64,000 nucleotides of DNA from Clostridium sp. UBA4108 (GTDB lineage Bacteria > Bacillota > Clostridia > Clostridiales > Clostridiaceae), in assembly GCA_002381695.1 (NCBI GenBank), contig DFXM01000046.1, positions 7,156-71,155 of the forward strand. Direction: 5' to 3'. The position numbers and the translations under genes are program-made. Positions 56,268 to 64,000 of this stretch are shown in pieces. Each line of letters starts with the position of its first letter. Position 1 is the first letter of the stretch. The notes beneath the pieces are model-generated. The model did no database searches and was not told the origin of the DNA. It was given only the letters and a program-made list of their open reading frames with translations.

Positions 56268-56295
56268 TTAGATTAACTAACTAATTAATCTAATT
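56268..56295. promoter_or_regulatory. Palindromic operator at the xdhABC promoter
   Basis: ATTAGATTAA-N8-TTAATCTAAT, 10-bp perfect arms, enclosing CTAACTAATTAATCTA, which matches the ygeW site over most of its length. It follows the -10 box directly. Confidence 0.6.
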
Positions 56296-56321
56296 TTACC
56301 ATCACAAGAATTTATTGTAAA
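56293..56321 (-). promoter_or_regulatory. Sigma-A promoter of xdhABC
   Basis: Minus strand TTTACA (56321-56316), 17-bp spacer, TAAAAT (56298-56293). Same -10 and same operator placement as ygeW. Confidence 0.65.
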
Positions 56322-56491
56322 TAATACATAATATTACTATAATAATATTTTTAAAACCTTTATTGTAATCCTATGGTCTATATTTCTAATTTAATAAAAA
56401 TTTATTTTTTTATTAATTATTTATCAGGTATTAATAAGTAAAGTTTATGCTATTGTTATATATAACTTTTCTATATCTTCCTTAAATAATT

Positions 56492-57808
56492 TTAATTTAA
56501 TTGAAATTCACTTCTTTCTATATACTCTCCTCTATGTTCATTGATTAATTTTCCATGGTTCATTACAAAAATTCCCTTAGAAATAGTTGCCTCTATGGTT
56601 CCTCTCACTTTCACTCCCTCATACAAATTATAATCACAATTAGAATGATTTTCTTTAATATAATTCTCTGATGAAGGATTAAAAATAACTATATCCCCTT
56701 GTGCTCCAGGTATTAATGTGCCCTTTTTAGGATATAATCCATAAATTTTAGCTGGATTAATTGTAAACTTATCAATGATTTTATCTCCAAATAGTGAATA
56801 CATAAGCCTAAAGGAATATTCTATACCACCTATCCCCATTGGAATCTCATTCAATAACTTATTAATTTTATCTTTTGAATAAAAAGTACAATGATCTGTT
56901 CCTATAGTATCTATTCTATCTATGTGAGTTTTTAATAGCACTTGTTCACTTTCAGTTCTTAATGGAGGTGACAAAGTGTATAAATATCCTTGTGGTTTAT
57001 TATAATTATCTGCTCCCAAGTAAAAATATTGAGGGCAGCTCTCTATAAATAAATTTTTATTTAGTATATCTTCATATTGAGTTAAAAGTTTTCCAAGTGT
57101 GGAACCGCAACTTAAATGTACAATATACATTAGTCCATCTCTATATTTAGCCATTTCTGCCAAGGTAAGTGTTTGAACTATTTCACTAATAACAGGTCTA
57201 TTATTAGAATGTTCTTCAATTTCATAAGGGCCTTCTTTTATTAATTCATCGCTTTCACTGTGGGCTACCAGTACTATTCCTTGTTCCTTAGAAACTTTAA
57301 GTAATTCATCTATAACAGCTAAATTTGTTCTTCTATTTGATGAACTATATGTGGTGAAAAATTTAATAGAACTAATTCCTCTATTTTTTAATTCCTTTAT
57401 AAATTCTATTTTATCGTCCTTTAAATTAGCTATAGTGCTATGAAAGCTATAATCTATTAAGGAGTCTTTTGCTTCATGGAGCCTTCTCATATAAGCATTA
57501 TTTAACCCTTCAATAGTATCCACAGGATCTAAAAAATCTATAATAGTTGTTACTCCGCCAAAAACAGCAGCTTTTGTACCAGAGTAAAAATCATCTACAG
57601 AGGTATATTTACCACAATTTAAATTAAAGTGCACATGAGGATCTATGAATCCTGGCAATACATAATTATTCTTTGCATCATAGATTTCATTACAACTAAG
57701 GAATTCATTAGTTATTTTCTCTATAATTCCATCTTTAATATATAAATTTCCATGGCTAAAATTACCCTCCATATATATACGACCGTTGATTATACCTAAA
57801 TCATACAC
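56492..57808 (-). CDS. hyuA: Dihydropyrimidinase/hydantoinase-like amidohydrolase
   Basis: 438 aa cyclic amidohydrolase: HxH in FIDPHVHFNL, the carbamylated-lysine segment SSIKFFTTYS, further ligands in VAHSESD, VHLSCGS and GTDHCTF. It opens a cyclic ureide ring; in the urate-degrading clusters of gut anaerobes hyuA is a member alongside ygeW, ygfK and ssnA. GTG start at 57808 with GGAGGAG 7 nt upstream. It precedes xdhABC by 271 bp and has no visible operator of its own. Confidence 0.9.
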   Translation of the reverse strand: MYDLGIINGRIYMEGNFSHGNLYIKDGIIEKITNEFLSCNEIYDAKNNYVLPGFIDPHVHFNLNCGKYTSVDDFYSGTKAAVFGGVTTIIDFLDPVDTIEGLNNAYMRRLHEAKDSLIDYSFHSTIANLKDDKIEFIKELKNRGISSIKFFTTYSSSNRRTNLAVIDELLKVSKEQGIVLVAHSESDELIKEGPYEIEEHSNNRPVISEIVQTLTLAEMAKYRDGLMYIVHLSCGSTLGKLLTQYEDILNKNLFIESCPQYFYLGADNYNKPQGYLYTLSPPLRTESEQVLLKTHIDRIDTIGTDHCTFYSKDKINKLLNEIPMGIGGIEYSFRLMYSLFGDKIIDKFTINPAKIYGLYPKKGTLIPGAQGDIVIFNPSSENYIKENHSNCDYNLYEGVKVRGTIEATISKGIFVMNHGKLINEHRGEYIERSEFQLN

Positions 57809-57877
57809 TATTTATCTCCTCCATTATTCTAGGATTTATAGGTATATTTTACCACTCCCTTAATTTAAATAATAGAG

Positions 57878-57919
57878 AAAATAGAAATACTTGAGTTTAC
57901 CCCAAGTATTTCTATTTTT
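57878..57919. terminator. Terminator after holin-like gene
   Basis: AATAGAAATACTTG / CAAGTATTTCTATT, 14-bp arms; T-rich on both sides. Confidence 0.65.
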
Positions 57920-57939
57920 AATATTTATTCATTTATAAA

Positions 57940-58149
57940 TTAATCTATCTTTCTATCATCTAAATACCATTTTGAATCTGTATTTGGATTATTTACTATA
58001 CCAGCTAATACTAATATTCCTAGAAGAGAAGTAACCATTTCACCATAATTTTCTGGGAGTATATCTATATTAAATCCCTTTAGAAATAATGGTATAAAAG
58101 ATAGGATAGATACCCATAATCCATAGTTTTTAAATCTACTAAAATTCAT
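57940..58149 (-). CDS. Holin-like small membrane protein
   Basis: 69 aa with two membrane segments (YGLWVSILSFIPLFL and MVTSLLGILVLAGIV) and an end NNPNTDSKWYLDD like the DPTT...SD tails of phage phi-LC3-type holins. No other phage gene is near, so it is an orphan: a relic, or a chromosomal holin for protein release or lysis. ATG at 58149 has GGGGGATAGG upstream. Confidence 0.65.
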   Translation of the reverse strand: MNFSRFKNYGLWVSILSFIPLFLKGFNIDILPENYGEMVTSLLGILVLAGIVNNPNTDSKWYLDDRKID

Positions 58150-58208
58150 AACCTATCCCCCTTAATTGTTATTCACTATATTATATTCTTCATTTTTTAA
58201 AATGTGTT

Positions 58209-58226
58209 TTGTTAAATAAAAAACAT
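58209..58226. promoter_or_regulatory. Rex-like element upstream of hydCBA set 2
   Basis: TTGTTAA-N4-AAAACAT; one perfect half-site and a partial second one (11 of 14). It is about 110 bp upstream of the predicted promoter, less convincing than the set 1 site. Confidence 0.3.
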
Positions 58227-58319
58227 GCCGAAAAATTCCTCTGTAATTTCATAAGAAAATTTGTAAAAAATCTATACAGGTTTCAAAAAAAGTATTATAC
58301 TTTTTAATGAATAATCTTA

Positions 58320-58348
58320 TATTCAGAAAATATAAAATATTCTATACT
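58320..58348 (+). promoter_or_regulatory. Promoter of hydCBA set 2
   Basis: TATTCA (58320-58325), 17-bp spacer, TATACT (58343-58348). The -35 is part of TTCAGAA as in set 1. Confidence 0.5.
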
Positions 58349-58372
58349 TTGGTCAAGGGGGGTAATTTTTAA

Positions 58373-58852
58373 GTGTGTCTTAATGCAGAAAAAAATGAAA
58401 TGTTTAATGAGCTAGAGAGCTTCATCGACTCTTTGCCAAAAAAAGAAGGCGCTCTAATTTCTGTTCTACACAGAGCACAACATATTTTTGGCTATTTACC
58501 AAAAGAAGTACAGGATTTTATTGCTACTAAATTGGACATACCACTATCAAAGGTTTATGGTGTGGTTACTTTCTATTCCTTCTTTAACACAGAACCTAGA
58601 GGGAAATATGTTGTGAATGTTTGTATGGGTACTGCTTGCTTTGTTAGAGGAGCTGGAGATGTTCTTAAGGAGTTTGAAAAAGAACTTAAAGTTAAATCAG
58701 GTGAAACTACTGAAGATATGAAGTTCACCTTAGGCTCTTTAAGATGTGTTGGAGCTTGTGGCCTAGCACCTGTTGTTACTATAAATGATAAAGTTTATGG
58801 CCATTGTACTCCTGAACAAGTAAAAAAAATCTTAGCTGAATATGCTCAATAG
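58373..58852 (+). CDS. hydC: Hydrogenase [2Fe-2S] subunit HydC (set 2)
   Basis: 159 aa NuoE-like protein (CMGTACFVRG, CVGACGLAP). GTG start at 58373 with AAGGGGGG upstream. It has a more regular HydC sequence than set 1 and begins a plus-strand hydCBA operon. The stop TAG is 17 bp before the hydB TTG. Confidence 0.94.
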   Translation: MCLNAEKNEMFNELESFIDSLPKKEGALISVLHRAQHIFGYLPKEVQDFIATKLDIPLSKVYGVVTFYSFFNTEPRGKYVVNVCMGTACFVRGAGDVLKEFEKELKVKSGETTEDMKFTLGSLRCVGACGLAPVVTINDKVYGHCTPEQVKKILAEYAQ

Positions 58853-58869
58853 TAATGGGAGGGAAAATT

Positions 58870-60765
58870 TTGGATAGAATTAATTCCTTTGAACAGTTAA
58901 AACAACTTAATCTTAAGTATAAATCAACAACTGACATTAGAAAAGCTACTAGTATTGAAAGCTATACCTATAAACCTGAGGATCATAAAAGAGAAATTTT
59001 AATTTGTGGTGGTACTGGATGTAAATCAGCTCAAAGTGATTTAATTAAAACAAACCTAGAGCAGCATATAAAAAATGTAGGCCTTGAAAATGAAGTTTAT
59101 GTTTCCATAACAGGATGCTTCGGATTTTGTGAAAAAGGCCCTATTGTTAAAATAGCACCTGATGATGTATTTTATGTACATGTAACCCCGGATGATGCTG
59201 AAGAAATTGTAAAGGAGCATTTAGTTAATAATAAAGTACTTGAAAGACTTCTATATGAAGAGCCTACTCTTAAAGAAAAAGTAAAAACTCAAGATGAAAT
59301 GTCTTTTTATAAAAAACAAGTAAGAATTGCACTTAGAAATTGTGGATTAATAAACCCAGAAGATATAAAAGAATATATTGCGGAAAAAGGTTATCTTGCA
59401 TTAGGAACATGTTTAAAAGACCATAGCCGTGATGAGGTAATAGATATTATTTCAAAATCTGGCCTACGTGGTAGAGGTGGCGGTGGATTCCCTACAGGCA
59501 AGAAATGGGGCTTTGCTAAATCCTATGACGCAGATCAAAAATATATAATTTGCAATGCAGATGAAGGAGATCCTGGTGCATTTATGGATCGTTCTATCCT
59601 AGAAGGAGATCCTCATAGTGTTATAGAAGCCATGGCTATTGCTGGATACTGTATCGGCGCAAGTATTGGGTGTGTCTATATTAGAGCTGAATATCCTCTT
59701 GCTATTAATAGATTAAGAATTGCTATTGAACAAGCTCAGGAATGTGGGTTACTTGGCGAAAACATATTAGGTACAGATTTTAGTTTTAACATAGAAATTA
59801 AATATGGCGCTGGAGCCTTTGTTTGTGGCGAAGAAACTGCACTTATTCACTCAATTGAGGGTGAACGTGGTGAACCTACAAATAAACCGCCATTCCCTGC
59901 TGAATCAGGACTTTGGAATAAACCAACCTGTGTTAATAACGTAGAAACTCTTGCTAATATTCCAGCAATTATAAATAGAGGTTGGGAATGGTATAATTCT
60001 ATAGGTACGGCTACATCTAAGGGAACTAAAGTTTTTGCACTGGCTGGAAAAATAAACAATGTAGGCCTTGTTGAAGTTCCTATGGGTACTAGCTTAAGAG
60101 AAATCATATATGAAATAGGTGGAGGAATTAAGTTTGATAGAGAATTTAAAGCCGTTCAAACTGGTGGACCTTCTGGTGGTTGTATACCTAAAGAGTACCT
60201 AGATACTCATATTGATTTTGAATCTCTTACTGCTATCGGATCTATGATGGGATCAGGCGGAATGATAGTAATGGATGAAGATAATTGTATGGTAGACATA
60301 GCAAAATTCTATCTTGAATTTACTAAAGAAGAATCTTGTGGAAAATGTACTCCATGTAGAATAGGAAATACTAGATTATTAGAAATTCTTGAAAAAATCT
60401 CTAAAGGTTCTGGAACCTTAGATGATTTAGAAAAATTAGAACATTTAAGTACTGTAATTAAAGATACTTCTTTATGTGGTCTTGGACAAACATCTCCAAA
60501 CCCTGTATTAAGTACTATGAAATACTTCTATGATGAGTACAAATCTCACGTTGTTGACAAGATTTGTCCTGCTGGAGTATGTACAGATCTTATGAAATTT
60601 GTAATTACCGATAGATGTATTGGTTGTACTAAGTGTGCAAGACAATGCCCAGTAAATTGTATTAAAGGTAGAGTTAAAGATAAGCATGTAATTGACAATG
60701 ATAAATGTATAAAATGTGGTGCATGTAAATCTTGCTGTCCTGTAGATGCTATTGATGTGGTTTAA
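58870..60765 (+). CDS. hydB: Hydrogenase NADH-binding flavoprotein subunit HydB (set 2)
   Basis: 631 aa from TTG 58870; GGGAGGG lies 6-7 nt upstream, and the ATG at 58855 is part of this site and so is unlikely to be used. Domains as in set 1: thioredoxin-fold [2Fe-2S] (CGGTGC, CFGFC), FMN/NADH core (GRGGGGFPTGKKW, CNADEGDPGAFMDRS), ESCGKCTPCRIG, and C-terminal double ferredoxin (CIGCTKCARQCP, CIKCGACKSCCP). Differences from set 1 (ADEGD, FPTGKKW) suggest separate cofactor or partner choice. Confidence 0.93.
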   Translation: MDRINSFEQLKQLNLKYKSTTDIRKATSIESYTYKPEDHKREILICGGTGCKSAQSDLIKTNLEQHIKNVGLENEVYVSITGCFGFCEKGPIVKIAPDDVFYVHVTPDDAEEIVKEHLVNNKVLERLLYEEPTLKEKVKTQDEMSFYKKQVRIALRNCGLINPEDIKEYIAEKGYLALGTCLKDHSRDEVIDIISKSGLRGRGGGGFPTGKKWGFAKSYDADQKYIICNADEGDPGAFMDRSILEGDPHSVIEAMAIAGYCIGASIGCVYIRAEYPLAINRLRIAIEQAQECGLLGENILGTDFSFNIEIKYGAGAFVCGEETALIHSIEGERGEPTNKPPFPAESGLWNKPTCVNNVETLANIPAIINRGWEWYNSIGTATSKGTKVFALAGKINNVGLVEVPMGTSLREIIYEIGGGIKFDREFKAVQTGGPSGGCIPKEYLDTHIDFESLTAIGSMMGSGGMIVMDEDNCMVDIAKFYLEFTKEESCGKCTPCRIGNTRLLEILEKISKGSGTLDDLEKLEHLSTVIKDTSLCGLGQTSPNPVLSTMKYFYDEYKSHVVDKICPAGVCTDLMKFVITDRCIGCTKCARQCPVNCIKGRVKDKHVIDNDKCIKCGACKSCCPVDAIDVV

Positions 60766-60792
60766 TAGTATTAATATAGAGAGGTGAAAATT

Positions 60793-62532
60793 TTGAGTAC
60801 AATTGCAGTTAAAATAAATAATAAAGAAATTCAAGTTGAACAAGGTACGACTATATTAGAAGCAGCAAAACAACTTAATATAAATATCCCTACCCTTTGT
60901 CACTTAGAACTACATGATAACAAAACCGTAAATAAACCCGGTTCATGTAGAGTTTGTATTGTAGAGGTTGAAGGAAGAAAAAATCTTTCTCCTGCATGCT
61001 GCACACAAGTTGCTCCCAATATGGTTATTAAGACAAATACTCCTAGGGTTATCTCCGCTAGAAATACAATCATAGAACTTTTACTTTCTAATCATCCAAA
61101 TGAATGCTTAACTTGTGGTAAAAATATGAACTGTGAACTTCAAAAACTTGCTGGTGACTATGGAATAAGAGATGTTGAGTATACTGGTAAAAAATCTCTT
61201 CCTATTAAAGAAGAAAATAATCCTTCTATAGTTAGAGATACCTCCAAATGTGTTCTTTGCAGAAGATGTGAAGCTGCCTGTAATGAAGTTCAAAAGGTAG
61301 GTGCAATTTCTTCTATTAATAGAGGTTTTGATACTACTATATCCACTGCTTTTGGTGATGATTTAGTTAAAACTAATTGCACATTCTGTGGTCAATGTAT
61401 TTCCGTTTGCCCAACTGGTGCGCTTTTAGAAAAAGATAACACTTCAAAGGTTATAAGGGCACTAAATGATTCCAATAAAGTGGTAATTGTTCAAACAGCT
61501 CCTGCTGTAAGAGCAGCCCTAGGAGAAGAATTTGGAATTGGTGGAGAATCTGCTACTGGAAAAATGGTTAAATCACTAAGGGAATTAGGATTCAATAAAG
61601 TGTATGATACAGATTTCGCTGCAGATTTAACTATTATGGAAGAAGCCCAAGAATTTATCGCTAGATTCACTAGTGGAGAAAATCTTCCACTGATGACTAG
61701 CTGCTGCCCTGGTTGGATTTCTTTTATAGAAAAACATTATGGAAATTACTTGAACTATCTTTCTACTTGTAAATCTCCTCAGCAAATGTGGGGTGCTATA
61801 GCTAAAACATATTTGGCAGAAAAATTAGGAGTAGATCCTAAAAAACTAGTAGTAGTATCAGTTATGCCATGTGTAGCTAAAAAATATGAGAGTGGAAGAG
61901 ATGAATTCTCTAATGACGGAATTAAGGATATAGATATAGTAATTACTACTAGAGAATTAGCAAAACTTATTAGAGGTGCTAGTATAGACTTTGCTAACCT
62001 TCCTGATGAAGACTTTGACAGAATCATGGGAGAATCTACTGGAGCTGGGGTTCTATTTGGGGCCAGTGGCGGAGTTATGGAAGCAGCACTACGTACTGCT
62101 TACGAATGGATTACTAAAACTTCTTTAAAGAAATTAGACTTTGTTGATGTAAGAGGACTTCAAGGAGTTAAAGAGGCATCCTTTGATATAAATGGTAATA
62201 TGGTTGATGTTGCTATAGTTAGTGGACTTGGAAACGTTAAGAATCTTTTAGATAACATAGAAGAAACTGGCAGGAAATATCATTTCATCGAAGTAATGGC
62301 TTGTCCTGGTGGATGTATAAATGGTGGTGGTCAACCTTATTCTTCTGATCAGTACCATTTAGTTGAAGAAAGAATGCAAATATTATATGATGAAGACAAG
62401 CATAAAGAGAAGAGAAAAGCTCATGAAAATCAAGAAATTTTGACACTCTATAAAGAATTCCTTGGAGAACCTAATGGTGAGAAGGCTCATCACCTACTTC
62501 ATACTCACTATATTAATAAATCTAAAAAATAA
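60793..62532 (+). CDS. hydA: [FeFe] hydrogenase catalytic subunit HydA (set 2)
   Basis: 579 aa from TTG 60793, 6-7 nt after GAGGTG; a GTG three codons earlier is part of that site. [2Fe-2S] domain (CHLELHDN.. CRVC), His-Cys3 region, two [4Fe-4S] motifs, and canonical H-cluster loops TSCCPGW, MPCVAKKYE and EVMACPGGC. It should be a catalytic hydrogenase of the HydABC trimer; the pair of hydABC sets implies division of labour. Ends before a strong terminator. Confidence 0.95.
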   Translation: MSTIAVKINNKEIQVEQGTTILEAAKQLNINIPTLCHLELHDNKTVNKPGSCRVCIVEVEGRKNLSPACCTQVAPNMVIKTNTPRVISARNTIIELLLSNHPNECLTCGKNMNCELQKLAGDYGIRDVEYTGKKSLPIKEENNPSIVRDTSKCVLCRRCEAACNEVQKVGAISSINRGFDTTISTAFGDDLVKTNCTFCGQCISVCPTGALLEKDNTSKVIRALNDSNKVVIVQTAPAVRAALGEEFGIGGESATGKMVKSLRELGFNKVYDTDFAADLTIMEEAQEFIARFTSGENLPLMTSCCPGWISFIEKHYGNYLNYLSTCKSPQQMWGAIAKTYLAEKLGVDPKKLVVVSVMPCVAKKYESGRDEFSNDGIKDIDIVITTRELAKLIRGASIDFANLPDEDFDRIMGESTGAGVLFGASGGVMEAALRTAYEWITKTSLKKLDFVDVRGLQGVKEASFDINGNMVDVAIVSGLGNVKNLLDNIEETGRKYHFIEVMACPGGCINGGGQPYSSDQYHLVEERMQILYDEDKHKEKRKAHENQEILTLYKEFLGEPNGEKAHHLLHTHYINKSKK

Positions 62533-62574
62533 CATCATTACTTTAAAATATAAAACGCTTAAAGTTTATAAAAT

Positions 62575-62627
62575 ATACCCTATAGAGTAGATAATATAAA
62601 AAAAGTCTACTCCATAGGGTATTTTTA
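62575..62627 (+). terminator. Terminator between hydA set 2 and lysO
   Basis: ATACCCTATAGAGTAG / CTACTCCATAGGGTAT with a 16-nt loop, then TTTTTATATTT. It can serve both convergent transcripts. Confidence 0.7.
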
Positions 62628-62761
62628 TATTTGATATAACAAAATTTCTCCTACCATTGTAAATAAAGAAATCTATAAATCCAAAATTTAAAATTAATAC
62701 ATGGCTTTAAAACAATCTTATATTACAATCCCTAGAAGTTCAGACATAATTCTAAATTGCT

Positions 62762-63358
62762 CTAAATATTATAGAAAAATGTAACAAACACTGGTACTAG
62801 TGAACTTAATAGTACCCCATTAATAAAGGCCATAACTGTAACTTCTGGATTAGTAACTTTTGAAATTAATGGAAGTGTAGTATCCATAGATGTTGCTCCT
62901 GCTGGTGCAATTGCAGTATAACTATTTAACTTCTGAGCTAAAATAGGTATTAATATTACTGTGAGTATTTCTCTAAATACATTAGTTAAAAATGCAATTG
63001 CTCCTAAAGTATCTCCACCCATTTCCTTTAACATTACACCAGAAAGACTATACCATCCAAAACCTGAAGCTATAGCTAAACTCTCATTCATTGCCATATT
63101 GAAAAAAAATCCAACAACTAGCCCTCCAAGTAGACTTCCCATTATCCCTCCAGCTGGGATTAATAGTATTTTAAACCCTAGTTCTTTTAATTGTTTAAAT
63201 ATTTTCTTATTACCACCTACATCAATACCAACTAAAAATATAAGAGCAACTAAAGACCATGGTGCTACCATATCTAATTGACTAACTATCTCTGGAGGAA
63301 ATACAAAATATCCACATCCAATACCTAATAATATTGAAATCAAAATTATATATGTCAT
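62762..63358 (-). CDS. lysO: LysO family exporter, C-terminal part
   Basis: 198 aa from ATG 63358 (GGAGGAG upstream); the open frame goes 32 codons further through the preceding gene. Six or so membrane segments of the LysO/DUF340 type with GWYSLSGVML, FLTNVFREI and GATSMDTTLPLI motifs. In E. coli LysO (YbjE) exports lysine as a single ~300-aa chain; here it is split in two adjacent genes, 1 nt apart. Substrate in this organism is inferred from the family. Confidence 0.87.
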   Translation of the reverse strand: MTYIILISILLGIGCGYFVFPPEIVSQLDMVAPWSLVALIFLVGIDVGGNKKIFKQLKELGFKILLIPAGGIMGSLLGGLVVGFFFNMAMNESLAIASGFGWYSLSGVMLKEMGGDTLGAIAFLTNVFREILTVILIPILAQKLNSYTAIAPAGATSMDTTLPLISKVTNPEVTVMAFINGVLLSSLVPVFVTFFYNI

Positions 63359-63359
63359 A

Positions 63360-63689
63360 TTAAATCTCCTCCCCACTTTGTATATATGTACTATTTTCTT
63401 TCTCTTCCTTGTGATATTCATTTTTCTTAACCATAAACTTTTCTGTAAGTGCATAAACTAAAATTACACTCACGCCAATAGTAAATACTGCAAATAGAAA
63501 AGCTTTAAATCCGATTATCGGAAGTTCTTTAATTACTTTCTCGTCAGCACCAATAGATGTTCCCATAGAAAATAACAAAAAAACTACTCCCAATTGTTGG
63601 AGTTTCCCATTGATATTTTTTCCTTTGTCACTTAGTTTAATAAAATATCCTACTATCATACCTAGTAATAATGCGATTAGAATATTCAT
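63360..63689 (-). CDS. lysO: LysO family exporter, N-terminal part
   Basis: 109 aa with three membrane segments starting MNILIALLLGMIVGYF, then FLLFSMGTSIGAD, matching the N-terminal third of LysO (DUF340). Ends with a short charged tail. ATG at 63689 with GGGGGAAT upstream. It must pair with the downstream product to make a whole transporter. Upstream is a copy of the TAATTAATC motif. Confidence 0.85.
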   Translation of the reverse strand: MNILIALLLGMIVGYFIKLSDKGKNINGKLQQLGVVFLLFSMGTSIGADEKVIKELPIIGFKAFLFAVFTIGVSVILVYALTEKFMVKKNEYHKEEKENSTYIQSGEEI

Positions 63690-63773
63690 ATTATTCCCCC
63701 CTTAAATGATATAAATTTCACACAACTATAGTATATTATTTATATTTGAAATAGTCTATGGTATAAAATGTAT

Positions 63774-63786
63774 GCTAATTAATCTG
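63774..63786. promoter_or_regulatory. Proposed operator upstream of lysO
   Basis: CTAATTAATCTG, sharing 11 nt with the xdhA site, about 90 bp before the start codon. Its place relative to a promoter (TATACC, downstream) differs from the purine sites. Confidence 0.35.
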
Positions 63787-63908
63787 TTAAGCGTACATGA
63801 TGTATTTAAGTCATAATCTTCTATACTTTATCATATATTTTATTTAGTACATGTCAGTAAACTTAATTATATTTGACATAAATTTAATTTTTATTAAGTA
63901 TTCTTATA

Positions 63909-64000
63909 TATAGATTGTAATAATGAAATTACATAATGCAAATAGGCTTCTTTTTATAAGCTATTTAAATTGAACTTTATATTATTACTGTGAATACCAT
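63909..64000. repeat. Dispersed AT-rich repeat, copy C (continues beyond the window)
   Basis: Closely matches 25367-25458, ending at the same TGTGAATACCAT. The rest of the 63690-64000 gap shows no gene. Confidence 0.7.

Noticed and set aside
1..64000. CRISPR array, tRNA or rRNA genes
   Set aside because: No regularly spaced repeats and no cloverleaf or rRNA-like GC-richer segment were noticed; a tRNA scan would settle this.

Overview
The window reads as a low-GC, strictly anaerobic Clostridium-type Firmicute chromosome: AT-rich, strong AGGAGG-type ribosome binding sites with many GTG and TTG starts, a T-box leader, [FeFe] hydrogenases, indolepyruvate:ferredoxin oxidoreductase and selenium-linked molybdenum hydroxylases. 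No rRNA, tRNA or CRISPR array was seen. Species is not assigned.

Region 1 (1-4.1 kb, minus strand): a helicase-nuclease running off the left edge, a Uup-like ABC-F ATPase and an ECF S component. Region 2 (4.2-25.2 kb, minus strand): an anaerobic purine/urate catabolic island. It has a four-subunit molybdenum hydroxylase whose Mo subunit is split in two genes, a TetR regulator, guanine deaminase, a fused FeS/Mo selenium-dependent xanthine dehydrogenase, two fold-type II PLP enzymes, YgeY, the selenium/Mo maturation genes yqeB-mocA-yqeC, SsnA, YgfK and the carbamoyltransferase YgeW. Its second half lies at 52.5-57.8 kb (xdhABC and the dihydropyrimidinase-like hyuA). A palindrome with core TAATTAATC lies just downstream of the promoters of ygeW and xdhA, with close relatives upstream of ygeY, the TetR gene, the FAD subunit and lysO, so the two halves probably form one regulon.

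Region 3 (25.2-38.1 kb, minus strand): hydCBA for a trimeric [FeFe] hydrogenase, a small [2Fe-2S] protein, then a sigma-A-driven operon of a sensory PAS [FeFe] hydrogenase (HydS type), a SpoIIE/PP2C phosphatase and a 497-aa TnpB/Cas12-like protein that has lost the first RuvC aspartate. A compact RNA-like sequence with a 7-bp pseudoknot and a terminator starts right after its stop codon. This is the most unusual part of the window: it looks like a domesticated, nuclease-dead RNA-guided protein tied to hydrogen/redox sensing. Downstream lies a second ABC-F gene preceded by a promoter, a 16-codon leader ORF, a long hairpin and terminators, which looks like an antibiotic-responsive attenuator.

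Region 4 (38.3-52.4 kb, mixed strands): T-box and an archaeal-type ValRS, iorAB, an LCP protein, a SWIM/SNF2 helicase, a substrate-binding-PAS-GGDEF-EAL protein and thioredoxin. Region 5 (57.9-64 kb): a holin-like small protein, a second hydCBA set on the plus strand, and a split LysO exporter. A dispersed AT-rich repeat occurs at 25.4 kb, 41.3 kb and the right edge.

Together the genes describe an anaerobe that deaminates, hydroxylates and opens purines with Se/Mo enzymes, recovers carbamoyl groups and a C3 amino acid, and disposes of electrons as H2 through two bifurcating-type hydrogenases under redox control.
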